Of a stretch of 64,000 nucleotides of DNA, positions 41,628 through 49,673 are shown piece by piece; within the stretch, counting starts at the first letter, position 1; each line of letters begins with the position of its first letter. Position numbers and translations under genes: made by a program. A model generated the notes under the pieces. That model ran no database searches, was not told where the DNA came from, and saw only the letters and a list, made by a program, of their open reading frames with translations. This DNA comes from Treponema sp. (lineage in GTDB: Bacteria; Spirochaetota; Spirochaetia; Treponematales; Treponemataceae), in NCBI GenBank assembly GCA_016290995.1, contig JAEEVR010000001.1:36282-100281 (forward strand), given 5' to 3'.

Positions 41628-42819
41628 AGATGTTCGCCAGTGACAAGTCGCTGACAAGCGGAACGGCCTTTTCCAAGAGTTCCTTGCTGCCGGCGATTTG
41701 CTTTTCGCCGTAGTCGGTTCCCTTGTAGGATTTGATCGCCTTTGCCATCAATCTAAGCTCGCCCACGATCATCGCGCGGCGCTCGATTTCTTCAAGCTTG
41801 GCTTTGTCAGTCGTTCCAAAGTAAAATTCCAAAGTCTTGTTCCAGAAAACTTTTCCCTGCTCGGCGGTGATGCCCAAGAACTCCTTGTTGTTTCCGGGAA
41901 CGACCATCTCGCGGCCTACATAGGCGTTGAAGAGGGAGCCAAAGTCAAAGACCGGGTCGCCCAAGCAAAGGGTGTCCATGTCGATGAGCATAAGCTCGCC
42001 AGTGCTCTTAAGGAACATTTGGTTTTTGATGTGGTAGTCGCCGTGGTTGATGTGGTAGTTTTCGGGAATCGCTTTTACCAAGTCGCAAAGCTTTTGGTAA
42101 ACTTCCGGGGCCAAGTGGCCCTGCAAGCGTTCGGCGCGCTTTAGGTAGTCGGACTTTGCGTCAACCATCTCGCCGGGCTTAAGCTCTACCGAATGGATTT
42201 TCTTCAACAGGTCAACCGAAGCCTTTGCGAACTCGTCGATTTTGTCCGGCTCTCTGTTGATTTTCTTTGAAATGTTGTCGGCCTCAAGCATCTCGAACAT
42301 TGAGGCGTACTTTCCGTCAACTTGAACGACGTCGTAAGAAATGCTTGTCGGAATTCCGTTGACAAAGGCCTTTTTGGCAAGCTCGCGTTCGTTTTTGATT
42401 TCGTCAAGCGCGTCGGGGTTTTTGTAAACCTTTACGATTGTGTCGGGCGAAATGCGGTAAACGATTCCGTTCTTTCCTTCGCCGATAACTTCGCCGCCTT
42501 CGATAGAAACGGTCTTGTAGGCCTTTTGGATTTCCATCATTTGAGTAAAGCCCGTCATGTCAAAGACTTCGTAGACTTCGCTCTTTACGTTGATTACCTT
42601 AAAGTCTTTGTACTGTTTTTTTAGCGAAAGAATGACGCGGAGTCCCGCGCTGGAAATGTAATCAAGATTCTTTGCGTCAACAATGAACGACGCTATTTCC
42701 TTTCCTTCCGCCGCGGCTTTAAGCGCTTCCTCAACTTGCGCCGAGTTTGTTGAATCGATGTGTCCGCTAAGGTTTGCGGTGAAAATTCCGCCCTCAAATT
42801 TTGTCTCAACGTTTTCCAT
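41626..42819 (-). CDS. STAS domain fused to APH-type kinase
   Basis: 397 residues. Residues 1-105 are an RsbV/SpoIIAA-like STAS domain with the phosphorylatable Ser in LDYISSAGLRVIL (Ser56/57). Residues 110-390 are an aminoglycoside-phosphotransferase/choline-kinase-type domain: GEGKNGIVYRI (G loop), IVKVYK (ATP Lys), INHGDYHIKNQMF (catalytic Asp and Asn) and LIDMDTLCLGDPVFDFG (metal Asp). It resembles the TIGR02172-type family of Fibrobacter and spirochaetes. It follows the phosphatase/hydrolase gene by 18 nt with AGGAGGAG, so the two form an operon. The kinase substrate is unknown; cis phosphorylation of the STAS Ser is an attractive guess. Confidence 0.88.
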   Translation of the reverse strand: MENVETKFEGGIFTANLSGHIDSTNSAQVEEALKAAAEGKEIASFIVDAKNLDYISSAGLRVILSLKKQYKDFKVINVKSEVYEVFDMTGFTQMMEIQKAYKTVSIEGGEVIGEGKNGIVYRISPDTIVKVYKNPDALDEIKNERELAKKAFVNGIPTSISYDVVQVDGKYASMFEMLEADNISKKINREPDKIDEFAKASVDLLKKIHSVELKPGEMVDAKSDYLKRAERLQGHLAPEVYQKLCDLVKAIPENYHINHGDYHIKNQMFLKSTGELMLIDMDTLCLGDPVFDFGSLFNAYVGREMVVPGNNKEFLGITAEQGKVFWNKTLEFYFGTTDKAKLEEIERRAMIVGELRLMAKAIKSYKGTDYGEKQIAGSKELLEKAVPLVSDLSLANI

Positions 42820-42837
42820 TTTTATCTCCTCCTAATG

Positions 42838-44187
42838 TTACCAAAGGTCGCCAAAGACTTCGGCGCAAATATTGTTGTACTCTTTGTATTCCGGCGTGTC
42901 CTTAAACTCGCCCAAGCATTCAACGATGCTTTTGTAAAGCCAAGCGTGCTGTGCCGGGTCCTTTTGGTTAAAGACTTGCCAAACGCCGCTTCCTTTTTTG
43001 CGCCAGTCGTCGTAAAGCGAGCGCAAGTTTGAAAGCTTGTCCGAAAGCCACATCGCCTTTACGCCAACGTCGCTTGTGGCGCGCAAGTCTTTGATTGACT
43101 CTTCCTTGCGCGTTTTCCAAGAGGCGGACGCCGACATTTCGCGGTGCTTGTCTTCGGTTTCGGCAAGAACGAGTTCGGTGACGCGCGGGCCAAACTTTTT
43201 TATAAGCTGTTCGCGGGTGACGCCGGCGTCCTCAACTGTGTCGTGCAGCAATGCGGCCGCCATCACTTCGCGCTCGGTTGTAAGACGGGCCGAGATCGCG
43301 GCCACCTCGATCGGATGCAAAATGTATGGAACGCCGTTGGACTTTCGCTTTGCGTCGCGGTGGGCTTTAAGCGCGAATTCCACCGCTTGCTCAACTACGT
43401 CGTTGTATTCGATTTGTCCGTTCATCACGCGATAGTTGAACTTAAAGCACAAAAGCGCGATGTCGTCGTCTTGCGGATGGCCGCCCCTGAATTCTTGGGC
43501 GGCGTCAAGCGCTTTTTGGCACAAGGCCTGGCATCCGTTTTTCTTGTTGGCTTCCAAAAGGTCAAAAAGTCGGTTTTCGCCAAAAGATTCGCCGGCCTTG
43601 TTTTGGCCGCTTGTGATTCCGTCGGTCCACAAAAATATTTGGTCGTTGTTTTCCAGCGTCGCTTGGCTTTCTTGGTATTCAAGGCCGGGCATCGCTCCTA
43701 GCATGCAGCCTTTTGCCTCGGCCAGACGTTTTTGCGAGTCAAACTCTTTTAGCAAAAGCGGCGGCTTGTGGCCGGCGTTGGAGTAGGTTACCGCGGCCTT
43801 TTTTAAGTCCACGATTCCAAGCCAAGCCGAAAGCAGCATTCCCATTTCGTTTCCTTGGCAGAGGGAATCGTTGGCGCTCTTAAAGACTTCGGCCGGGCCA
43901 AGGCCCGACTCGATCAAGCTTTTTAACAGGGTTTTTGCCCTCATCATAAAGAGGGCCGACGGGATTCCCTTGTCGGAAACGTCGGCGACCAAAATGGCCA
44001 GTTTGTCCTCTCCGGCAAAGTAAAAGTCGTAAAAGTCGCCTCCAACTTGGTCGGCGGGCGTCATTTTTGCGTAAATGTCAAATTCCGGCCGGCCAGGGTA
44101 GGCTGGAAAAACCTGCGGCATGGCCGACATTTGTATTTCCTTTGCAAGAAGCAAGTCCTTCTCGCGGCTGTCGTTGCTTTGTGTCAT
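42838..44187 (-). CDS. SpoIIE-type PPM phosphatase fused to RelA/SpoT-type HD hydrolase
   Basis: 449 residues. Residues 1-250 are an RsbU/SpoIIE phosphatase: ADQVGGDFYDFY, LVADVSDKGIPSALFM, LWTDGI and HPQDDDIALL supply the metal Asp residues. Residues about 260-445 are an HD domain of the Mesh1/RelA-hydrolase type: YILHPIEVAAI (His), LLHDTVEDAG (HD and ED), and WLSDKLSNLRSLY (Asp and Asn), matching all the hydrolase residues of SpoT; there is no synthetase domain. It should remove phosphate from a Ser-phosphorylated STAS protein, likely the downstream gene's product, and hydrolyse (p)ppGpp. Leaderless: TAATAT ends 6 nt before the ATG. Confidence 0.9.
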   Translation of the reverse strand: MTQSNDSREKDLLLAKEIQMSAMPQVFPAYPGRPEFDIYAKMTPADQVGGDFYDFYFAGEDKLAILVADVSDKGIPSALFMMRAKTLLKSLIESGLGPAEVFKSANDSLCQGNEMGMLLSAWLGIVDLKKAAVTYSNAGHKPPLLLKEFDSQKRLAEAKGCMLGAMPGLEYQESQATLENNDQIFLWTDGITSGQNKAGESFGENRLFDLLEANKKNGCQALCQKALDAAQEFRGGHPQDDDIALLCFKFNYRVMNGQIEYNDVVEQAVEFALKAHRDAKRKSNGVPYILHPIEVAAISARLTTEREVMAAALLHDTVEDAGVTREQLIKKFGPRVTELVLAETEDKHREMSASASWKTRKEESIKDLRATSDVGVKAMWLSDKLSNLRSLYDDWRKKGSGVWQVFNQKDPAQHAWLYKSIVECLGEFKDTPEYKEYNNICAEVFGDLW

Positions 44188-44193
44188 TTTTCT

Positions 44194-44222
44194 ATATTAC
44201 CACATTTTTGGCGAATTTGCAA
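44194..44222 (-). promoter_or_regulatory. Promoter of the phosphatase/STAS-kinase operon, leaderless
   Basis: TTGCAA (44217-44222), 17-nt spacer, TAATAT (44194-44199), 6 nt to the ATG at 44187. Confidence 0.75.
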
Positions 44223-44237
44223 ATTCTTTTGCAAGTA

Positions 44238-44369
44238 TTGACACTTTTCGCCAAAACTGATATTCTATCATTCCCCGTAAAGCCAATGACCGCTCATCGT
44301 TGGCCGCGACCCAAATTTGATGCAAAATTTGAGGGAGCATATAAAATTTTATATTTTTAGGGTTTTAGT
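44238..44369 (+). promoter_or_regulatory. Promoter and leader of rplM-rpsI
   Basis: TTGACA (44238-44243), 17-nt spacer, TATTCT (44261-44266), then a leader of about 97 nt. The leader contains CAAATTT/AAATTTG (near 44311-44330) and the 16-nt palindrome ATATAAAATTTTATAT just before a weak GGG. This length and structure fit ribosomal-protein autoregulation. Confidence 0.6.
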
Positions 44370-44798
44370 ATGAAAACTATTTTTGTAAACGAAAAGGAAC
44401 AGGCTCGCCAGTGGTACATCATTGACGCCGCCGGAAAGCCGCTCGGACGCGTTGCCGCCAAGGCCGCTTCTGTCATTCGCGGAAAGAATAAGGCCACTTA
44501 CACTCCCAACCAGGAGATGGGTGACTTTGTAATCGTAATCAACTCTGCCAAGGCTGTCGTAACTGGCGCCAAGGAAAAGGAAAAGCTTTACCATCATCAC
44601 ACAGGCTTTGTTGGCGGACTCAAGACGTTCACCTACGAAAAGCTTTTGCAGCGCCATCCGGAAGATCCGATGCGCTTGGCCATTGAAGGCATGCTCCCCG
44701 GCGGAATTCTTGGCCGCCGCTTGTGCAAGAACTTCAGAATCTACGCTGGAGCGGAGCATCCGCACACACCGCAGAACCCCAAGCCCTTGGAAGTTTGA
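44370..44798 (+). CDS. rplM: 50S ribosomal protein L13
   Basis: 142 residues, normal length. WYIIDAAGKPLGRVAAKAASVIRGK, YTPNQEMGDFVIVINSAKAVVTGAKE, and the signature MLPGGILGRRLCKNFRIYAGAEHPH. The ribosome binding site is weak (GGG about 9 nt before the ATG), and the structured leader may control it. Followed 16 nt later by rpsI, the standard bacterial pair. Confidence 0.98.
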   Translation: MKTIFVNEKEQARQWYIIDAAGKPLGRVAAKAASVIRGKNKATYTPNQEMGDFVIVINSAKAVVTGAKEKEKLYHHHTGFVGGLKTFTYEKLLQRHPEDPMRLAIEGMLPGGILGRRLCKNFRIYAGAEHPHTPQNPKPLEV

Positions 44799-44814
44799 GT
44801 AGAGGAGAATAGAA

Positions 44815-45213
44815 ATGGCTAGCACAAAAAATATCGCTATCGGAACAGGAAGAAGAAAGACAGCCACAGCCCGCGTTTTCTTGCGCGAAGGCACAGGCAA
44901 AATCGTTGTAAACGGAAAGGACATTAAGGACTACTTTGCCACTCAGGAACAGGTCCGCGTCGTTCACCAGCCCCTCTTGGTAACATCAAACGACAACAAG
45001 TTTGACATTTTGATTACAGTTCAGGGCGGCGGATTGAACGGCCAGGCAGCCGCTTGCTTGCACGGAATCAGCCGCGCTTTGCTCCAGGTTGACCAGGACA
45101 CTCACACAGCCCTTAAGGCCAACGGATACCTTACTCGCGACAGCCGCATGGTTGAACGCAAAAAGTACGGTCAGAAAGGCGCCCGCCGCCGCTTCCAGTT
45201 CAGCAAACGCTAA
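44815..45213 (+). CDS. rpsI: 30S ribosomal protein S9
   Basis: 132 residues. GTGRRKTATARVFLREGTGK near the start, GGGLNGQAAACLHGISRALL in the middle, and the conserved basic C terminus KKYGQKGARRRFQFSKR whose last Arg reaches the P site. GAGGAGA precedes the ATG. Second gene of the rplM-rpsI operon, which ends at the hairpin at 45236-45264. Confidence 0.98.
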   Translation: MASTKNIAIGTGRRKTATARVFLREGTGKIVVNGKDIKDYFATQEQVRVVHQPLLVTSNDNKFDILITVQGGGLNGQAAACLHGISRALLQVDQDTHTALKANGYLTRDSRMVERKKYGQKGARRRFQFSKR

Positions 45214-45235
45214 ACTGCGATTTTGGCCCAACAAA

Positions 45236-45264
45236 AGCTCCTGCCTTGGCGGGGGCTTTTTTTT
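45236..45264 (+). terminator. Terminator after rpsI
   Basis: AGCTCCTGCC (45236-45245) pairs with GGCGGGGGCT (45248-45257) using three G-U pairs, loop TT, followed by T7. Confidence 0.75.
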
Positions 45265-45275
45265 GCGCAAAAAGT

Positions 45276-45779
45276 ATGCAAGACCAAGAAAATTTCGACC
45301 AAACACAAACAGAATCTCCCGCCGCAAGGGAAGCCGCGGCTGCCACCCAAAAGGCTTTGGCGCTTTTGGCCCGCTGCGAGCAATGCCGCTCCGGCCTGGA
45401 ACGAAAGCTTTTGCAAAAAGGCTTTTCAAAGGGAACGGTAGAGGGCGTTTTGGACGCTTTGGAGGAGCGGGGGCTTTTGGACGACCTAAGATTCGCCCGC
45501 GCCTGGCTCAACTCGCGCCGCATCGGACACCAAGAGGGCAGGACCCGCCTTTTAGCCGAGCTTGGGGCGCGCGGCATCAGCAAGGAAACGTCAAAAAAAG
45601 CCGTTGACGATTTTTTTGAGGAATTCAACGAAGAAGAAATTTGCGCGCGCGCCGTCAAAAAGTTTTTGTCCCGCGGCTATCAAGGCGACAAGCTTATGGC
45701 CGCCATGACCCGCGCGGGCTTTTCCTACAAAATGACCGCCGCCGCGCTTAAAGCTCTTGCCATAAATAGAGATAATTGA
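45276..45779 (+). CDS. recX: Regulatory protein RecX
   Basis: 167 residues. RecX binds RecA filaments and limits recombination. Three tandem helical repeats are visible: ALLARCEQCRSGLERKLLQKGF with VLDALEERGLLDDLRFARAWL, then a second around RIGHQEGRTRLLAELGARGI, and a third ending in GYQGDKLMAAMTRAGFSY. The ATG at 45276 lies 11 nt after the rpsI terminator; no clear promoter or ribosome binding site was seen, so expression may rely on read-through. recA is not in the window. The SOS repressor LexA gene is 5 kb downstream. Confidence 0.85.
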   Translation: MQDQENFDQTQTESPAAREAAAATQKALALLARCEQCRSGLERKLLQKGFSKGTVEGVLDALEERGLLDDLRFARAWLNSRRIGHQEGRTRLLAELGARGISKETSKKAVDDFFEEFNEEEICARAVKKFLSRGYQGDKLMAAMTRAGFSYKMTAAALKALAINRDN

Positions 45780-45785
45780 TAGAAT
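45757..45785 (+). promoter_or_regulatory. Promoter giving a leaderless HTH-receiver mRNA
   Basis: TTGCCA (45757-45762), 17-nt spacer, TAGAAT (45780-45785), 6 nt to the ATG at 45792. It lies largely inside the 3' end of recX. Confidence 0.72.
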
Positions 45786-45791
45786 GGAGAT

Positions 45792-46397
45792 ATGGAAAAA
45801 AGACGTAAAAGACCTGTTTATTCAGCGTTAGAGGTAGCCCGTCTTTGCGGCGTTGTTAACCAAACAGCCATCAATTGGATCAAGTCTGGCCACTTAAAGG
45901 CCTTTAAAACCCCTGGCGGCCAATACCGCGTTTATCCCGAAGATTTGGCGGACTTTATGGCCAGCCGTAAAATGCAAGTTCCGCAAGAAATCGCCGAAGC
46001 CGCGGCGCAGAAAAATAAAAATCAATCAAAGACACTTTTAATCGTTGACGACGACAAGGGCCTTAACTCTGTTGTCGCGAAATATTTGGAAAAGACTTTT
46101 GAAGGCGTGGAAATATTCCAAGCCTTTGACGGCTTTGAAGCCGGAGCGATTTGCTCGCAGGCCAAGCCTGGCTTTGTGATTCTTGACTTGGATTTGCCGG
46201 GCGTTGACGGCTTTTCTTTGTGCGAGCGCCTTAGCAAGGACGACTCTTTTGGCCGCCCAAAAATTCTTGTGGTCACAGCCTTGCAGGACGCCGGTTTGGA
46301 AGATCGGGCGCTTAGCTTGGGCGCGCAAAAATTGTTCAAAAAGCCTATCGCGATGGAAAGCCTTGTCCAGCCGGTAAAAGACTGGCTTGAGGCTTAG
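45792..46397 (+). CDS. Response regulator with N-terminal excisionase/MerR-like HTH and C-terminal receiver
   Basis: 201 residues. Residues 8-58 form a winged helix of the excisionase/BldC type (YSALEVARLCGVVNQTAINW, KAFKTPGGQYRVYPEDLADFM). After a polar linker, residues 76-200 are a receiver: LLIVDDDKGLN acidic pair, phospho-Asp in FVILDLDLPGVDG (about 133), Thr in LVVTALQD and Lys in KLFKKPI. Domain order is reversed compared with usual regulators. No kinase gene is adjacent, so it is an orphan regulator. Confidence 0.87.
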   Translation: MEKRRKRPVYSALEVARLCGVVNQTAINWIKSGHLKAFKTPGGQYRVYPEDLADFMASRKMQVPQEIAEAAAQKNKNQSKTLLIVDDDKGLNSVVAKYLEKTFEGVEIFQAFDGFEAGAICSQAKPGFVILDLDLPGVDGFSLCERLSKDDSFGRPKILVVTALQDAGLEDRALSLGAQKLFKKPIAMESLVQPVKDWLEA

Positions 46398-46406
46398 CTT
46401 TCGTTT

Positions 46407-47741
46407 CTAATTAAAAAGTCGGCGCGCTTCCAAGTAAAAGCGCTTTTCGCTGGCTTCTCCCATTGAAAAACTTTTTCGCGGCAAGGGACCCAGGCTTCCG
46501 ATTGTGTCAAAGAAAGAGGCTTTTGCCACAGGCGGAAGAAGCATTCCCAACGCTCCGTCTTTTTCTCCCAGTCTAAAGATTTCGTCGGCTCCGTGAATGT
46601 AGTCGATTTCCGTTCCGCCGTTTGCCTTGATAAAGTCGTCAAGAGCGGGCTGAAAGCGGCTTACGGCCAAGTCCGTGATTTTTGTCTTTAAGAGGAGGCG
46701 TTTTTGCGCGCCGTTTTCCTTGTAGTAAAAGCCAAAGTCCGCCTTTGAATTTTTCACCGCTTCTTCCAGGGCTTCTTTGCTTTCTTGTTGAACGATAGTT
46801 CCGCCCAGTTTTTCTTTGAGGAAATTTATCAGCGCCTCAAATTCCGTTCCGCCGGTTTTGCTAAAGACGACGCGGTGAATCGGCTCAAAGGTAAGGCCTA
46901 AGTCGTAGATGTTTACGATTTCCACCAGCGCGTAGCGGACGGGGCTGGCTTGGATTTGCGCCGCCGCGCCTGATTCTTGCAAGCGCTTTTTTTCTTCTTC
47001 CCAAACGGCCTTTGCCGTTGCAAGGGAGTGGTTTCCGTCGCCGACCGCGAACAAGAATGTCGAGCCGTTTTTGCTTCCGGCTTGGTAAAGTTTTTGCAAG
47101 CTTTCTTCCACGGCCTTAAGGTCGTCGTCGGATGCGACGGCCCAGCCTTTTATCGAGCCGCTTTCTTGCATCAAGTCGCCCTGGTAAAGGGGATTGTCGC
47201 CGCGAGCCTTTATTTTGTCGCCGATTCCTTCGACCAATAGATGGCCGGGGTCGTTGGCCAAAAGCATTATGTGCGGAAGCTCAAGCGGGGCGCCGCGCCT
47301 GATTTCCATTCTGGGCGGAATGCGCTCCAAAATCGTCGCCTCGGTCGCGCGGGTAAGGGCGTTGCTAAAGGGCTTCCATTCGTAGGTGTCCAAGTCCAGC
47401 GCGGCGACCAAGCCTTTTCTTGTTCGGCCGTAAGCGGTGGTTCGCTCAACGTATACAAAGGCTTTTTTGGGCGCGTCAAAAACTCCGCCGTCAATGTAGG
47501 AGGCCATCGCCTTTTTTATTTTTTGAATGCGTTCCGCCTTTCCCTCGTCGTTCAAGTATACTTCGGGAAATATCAAGTTTAAGGTTGACGGCTTGTCTCC
47601 CGCGATTTTTGCGGCTTTTGCCCAATAGTCTTTGTCCTGCGTGTATTGGTCGCAGGCAACGACGCTCCAAGTTTTAGTGTCGATATTTTTTGGAAAAAGA
47701 ATTTCCGGGACGCTAAGTCCGTATTTTGTAAAGTCTGTCAT
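46407..47741 (-). CDS. DUF1015 family protein
   Basis: 444 residues of the DUF1015 family (sometimes annotated as HTH or SerB-like; no function established). Typical segments: SVVACDQYTQDKDYW near the start, DAPKKAFVYVERTT, FLFAVGDGNHSLATAKAVWEE (about 215-235) and ALVEIVNIYDLGLTFEPIHRVVF. It converges on the HTH-receiver gene and diverges from rpoN. The -10 box TAGTAT ends 6 nt before the ATG, so the mRNA is leaderless. Confidence 0.85.
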   Translation of the reverse strand: MTDFTKYGLSVPEILFPKNIDTKTWSVVACDQYTQDKDYWAKAAKIAGDKPSTLNLIFPEVYLNDEGKAERIQKIKKAMASYIDGGVFDAPKKAFVYVERTTAYGRTRKGLVAALDLDTYEWKPFSNALTRATEATILERIPPRMEIRRGAPLELPHIMLLANDPGHLLVEGIGDKIKARGDNPLYQGDLMQESGSIKGWAVASDDDLKAVEESLQKLYQAGSKNGSTFLFAVGDGNHSLATAKAVWEEEKKRLQESGAAAQIQASPVRYALVEIVNIYDLGLTFEPIHRVVFSKTGGTEFEALINFLKEKLGGTIVQQESKEALEEAVKNSKADFGFYYKENGAQKRLLLKTKITDLAVSRFQPALDDFIKANGGTEIDYIHGADEIFRLGEKDGALGMLLPPVAKASFFDTIGSLGPLPRKSFSMGEASEKRFYLEARRLFN

Positions 47742-47747
47742 TCTTTT

Positions 47748-47780
47748 ATACTATCACATTTTGCAAAAATGCGCTAGAAT
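47748..47780. promoter_or_regulatory. Divergent -10 boxes for the DUF1015 gene and rpoN
   Basis: Minus TAGTAT (47748-47753) ends 6 nt before the ATG at 47741; plus TAGAAT (47775-47780) ends 6 nt before the rpoN ATG at 47787. Neither has a good -35 box, so both may be weak or activated. Confidence 0.55.
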
Positions 47781-47786
47781 GAAGGA

Positions 47787-49241
47787 ATGGCGATGGGAAT
47801 GTCTCAACAGCAAAAGGCTACTCAAATTCAGGCGCAGCGCATGAGCCAAAAGCAAATTCAGTCTTTAAAATTGCTTTCAATGCCGGCGGCCGACTTGCGC
47901 CAAGAAATCCTTAAGCAGCTTGAAAAAAATCCCGCGCTAGAAATCGTTTCGGACAATTTTGAAAACGGCGTGACAAGCGCCCGCTACAAGAATCTTCCCG
48001 GCGGAAACATAAGAACAGGCGTCGCGTCGTCCTTGGGCGAACAAAAGTCCGAGGCCTTTCAAGAAATTTTGGAAAGCCGGCCTGACGAAAGAAAAAGCCT
48101 TTCTTCGCATTTGACCGAACAAATCAACATTCTTCCGCTTGACCAAGCCAAAAAAAAGCTTTGCAAAAAGATAATCGCAAACTTGGACTCGCGCGGCTTT
48201 TATATTTTGGCCCCGTCCACGCTTGTTGACAAAAAGGCCGGCGAAAGCCAAAAGCTTTTGGAAGAATGCGTCAACATTGTTCAAAACCTTGACCCTCCTG
48301 GAATCTGCGTCGAAAACGTTGAAAAAAGCCTTTTGCTGCAAGCTCGCCTAAAAGGCGACGCGCCGCGCTTGGCGCTTTTTTTGCTTGACGGCCACATTGA
48401 CTTTTTGAATCCGCCGCAAAGCCAAAAGATTTTGGAAAAGATAGAGGCGTTTTTGGCGGCGCAAAAAAAGCTTTCGTTCGGCAAAGAGGACTTTTCTTTT
48501 TTGGAAAAGATTACGGAGGAGGACGTTGACAGGGCGCTTTATTTTGTAAGGAGCCTAGATCCTCTTCCTGCCCGCGATTTTTCGCAAGAAGAAACCCAGT
48601 ATGTGGCGCCGGACATTTATGTCGAAAGAGTTTTGGAAGAAGCTGCCGGCGTTAAAGAAGGTATAGATTACGAAAAGCGCAGCGTTTTGCGTGACGACGG
48701 CGCTTGCTTTAAAATAAGGATTTCTGACAAGGTCATTCCCCAAATAAGAATATCGCCGGACTTTTGCGCGGCCAAGAAAAAGTCCGAGTTTGCAAAAGCC
48801 GCGATCAGCCAGGCAAAAATATTTTTGGAAGGCATCGAGTACAGGGAAAACACGATCGCAAAGGCCGCTTGCGCGATCGTTCAAAGGCAAATCGAATTCT
48901 TTAAAAACGGCCCGGGAAACATCGTTCCCCTAAAACAGCAGGACATAGCCGCGATAATCGGCGTCCACGAAAGCACGGTATCGCGAATGGCGTCGTCCAA
49001 ATATTTGCAGTGCCAGTGGGGCGTTTTTCCGATAAAATACTTTTTTTCTTCAGCCGTCGCCGATTCCTCAAAAGAAAGCGCGCAATACCAACTTCAAAAG
49101 ATTTTGGAAGAGAATCCCCATAAAAAATTGAGCGACCAAAAACTGGCCGACGCCTTGGCCCAGCGCGGAATCAAGATTGCCCGCCGCACCGTCGCCAAGT
49201 ACCGTTCCCAAATGAACATCGAATCCTCGTATTCACGCTAA
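47787..49241 (+). CDS. rpoN: RNA polymerase sigma-54 factor
   Basis: 484 residues. Region I is Gln- and Leu-rich (MGMSQQQKATQIQAQRMSQK, then SLKLLSMPAADLRQEILKQL), which contacts the activator. The core-binding domain covers about 100-300. The DNA-binding HTH is around HESTVSRMASSKYLQ, and the RpoN box is IARRTVAKYR near the end. The acidic region II is short. It directs enhancer-dependent transcription. First gene of the cluster rpoN-hpf-hprK-HPr, an arrangement well known from proteobacteria. Confidence 0.95.
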   Translation: MAMGMSQQQKATQIQAQRMSQKQIQSLKLLSMPAADLRQEILKQLEKNPALEIVSDNFENGVTSARYKNLPGGNIRTGVASSLGEQKSEAFQEILESRPDERKSLSSHLTEQINILPLDQAKKKLCKKIIANLDSRGFYILAPSTLVDKKAGESQKLLEECVNIVQNLDPPGICVENVEKSLLLQARLKGDAPRLALFLLDGHIDFLNPPQSQKILEKIEAFLAAQKKLSFGKEDFSFLEKITEEDVDRALYFVRSLDPLPARDFSQEETQYVAPDIYVERVLEEAAGVKEGIDYEKRSVLRDDGACFKIRISDKVIPQIRISPDFCAAKKKSEFAKAAISQAKIFLEGIEYRENTIAKAACAIVQRQIEFFKNGPGNIVPLKQQDIAAIIGVHESTVSRMASSKYLQCQWGVFPIKYFFSSAVADSSKESAQYQLQKILEENPHKKLSDQKLADALAQRGIKIARRTVAKYRSQMNIESSYSR

Positions 49242-49247
49242 AAAAAT

Positions 49248-49276
49248 TTGCTTTATTTTTACACTCATGATATAAT
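49248..49276 (+). promoter_or_regulatory. Promoter for hpf
   Basis: TTGCTT (49248-49253), 17-nt spacer, TATAAT (49271-49276), then a leader of about 45 nt with AAGGAG before the ATG at 49328. Confidence 0.75.
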
Positions 49277-49327
49277 GGAAACATCGCGTAAATCGGCGCG
49301 AAATTTACTTTTTGCAAGGAGCTTAAT

Positions 49328-49615
49328 ATGACAAAGACAGTAAAAGCAGTGGGATTTGAATTGGAACAAAAGCAGTCGGACATGATAGAAAAAAAGTTGA
49401 AGCGCGTTGACTACGCCGACGACTTGATTATTGACTTGATCGCGCAAGTAAAGCATGACAAGCAGTATTCTTTTGACATCACGACAAACTTCCGCTGGGG
49501 CGCCCAGGCCCATGTAGCCGCCGAAGACTTTGACTTTGCGGCCGCCTTGAACAAGGTTATGGACGTTTTGGACAACAAGATCAAGAAAGAGAAAGACAAA
49601 ATCCAGGGCAAGTAA
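49328..49615 (+). CDS. hpf: Ribosome hibernation-promoting factor family (short HPF)
   Basis: 95 residues, short HPF/YfiA-like fold: MTKTVKAVGFELEQKQSDMIEK at the start, then ADDLIIDLIAQVKHDKQYSFDI and the amphipathic VAAEDFDFAAALNKVMDVLDNKI. It would bind the 30S decoding region and inactivate ribosomes in stationary phase. It lacks the C-terminal dimerisation domain of long HPF. Immediately downstream of rpoN, as in many proteobacteria, but with its own promoter. Confidence 0.8.
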   Translation: MTKTVKAVGFELEQKQSDMIEKKLKRVDYADDLIIDLIAQVKHDKQYSFDITTNFRWGAQAHVAAEDFDFAAALNKVMDVLDNKIKKEKDKIQGK

Positions 49616-49636
49616 ACGGCGGAACTTGCGGCGGTC

Positions 49637-49666
49637 TTGACACGGCCGCCGCTAATTGTGTATAGT
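49637..49666 (+). promoter_or_regulatory. Promoter giving a leaderless hprK mRNA
   Basis: TTGACA (49637-49642), 18-nt spacer, TATAGT (49661-49666), 7 nt to the ATG at 49674. Confidence 0.72.
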
Positions 49667-49673
49667 ATACAAT

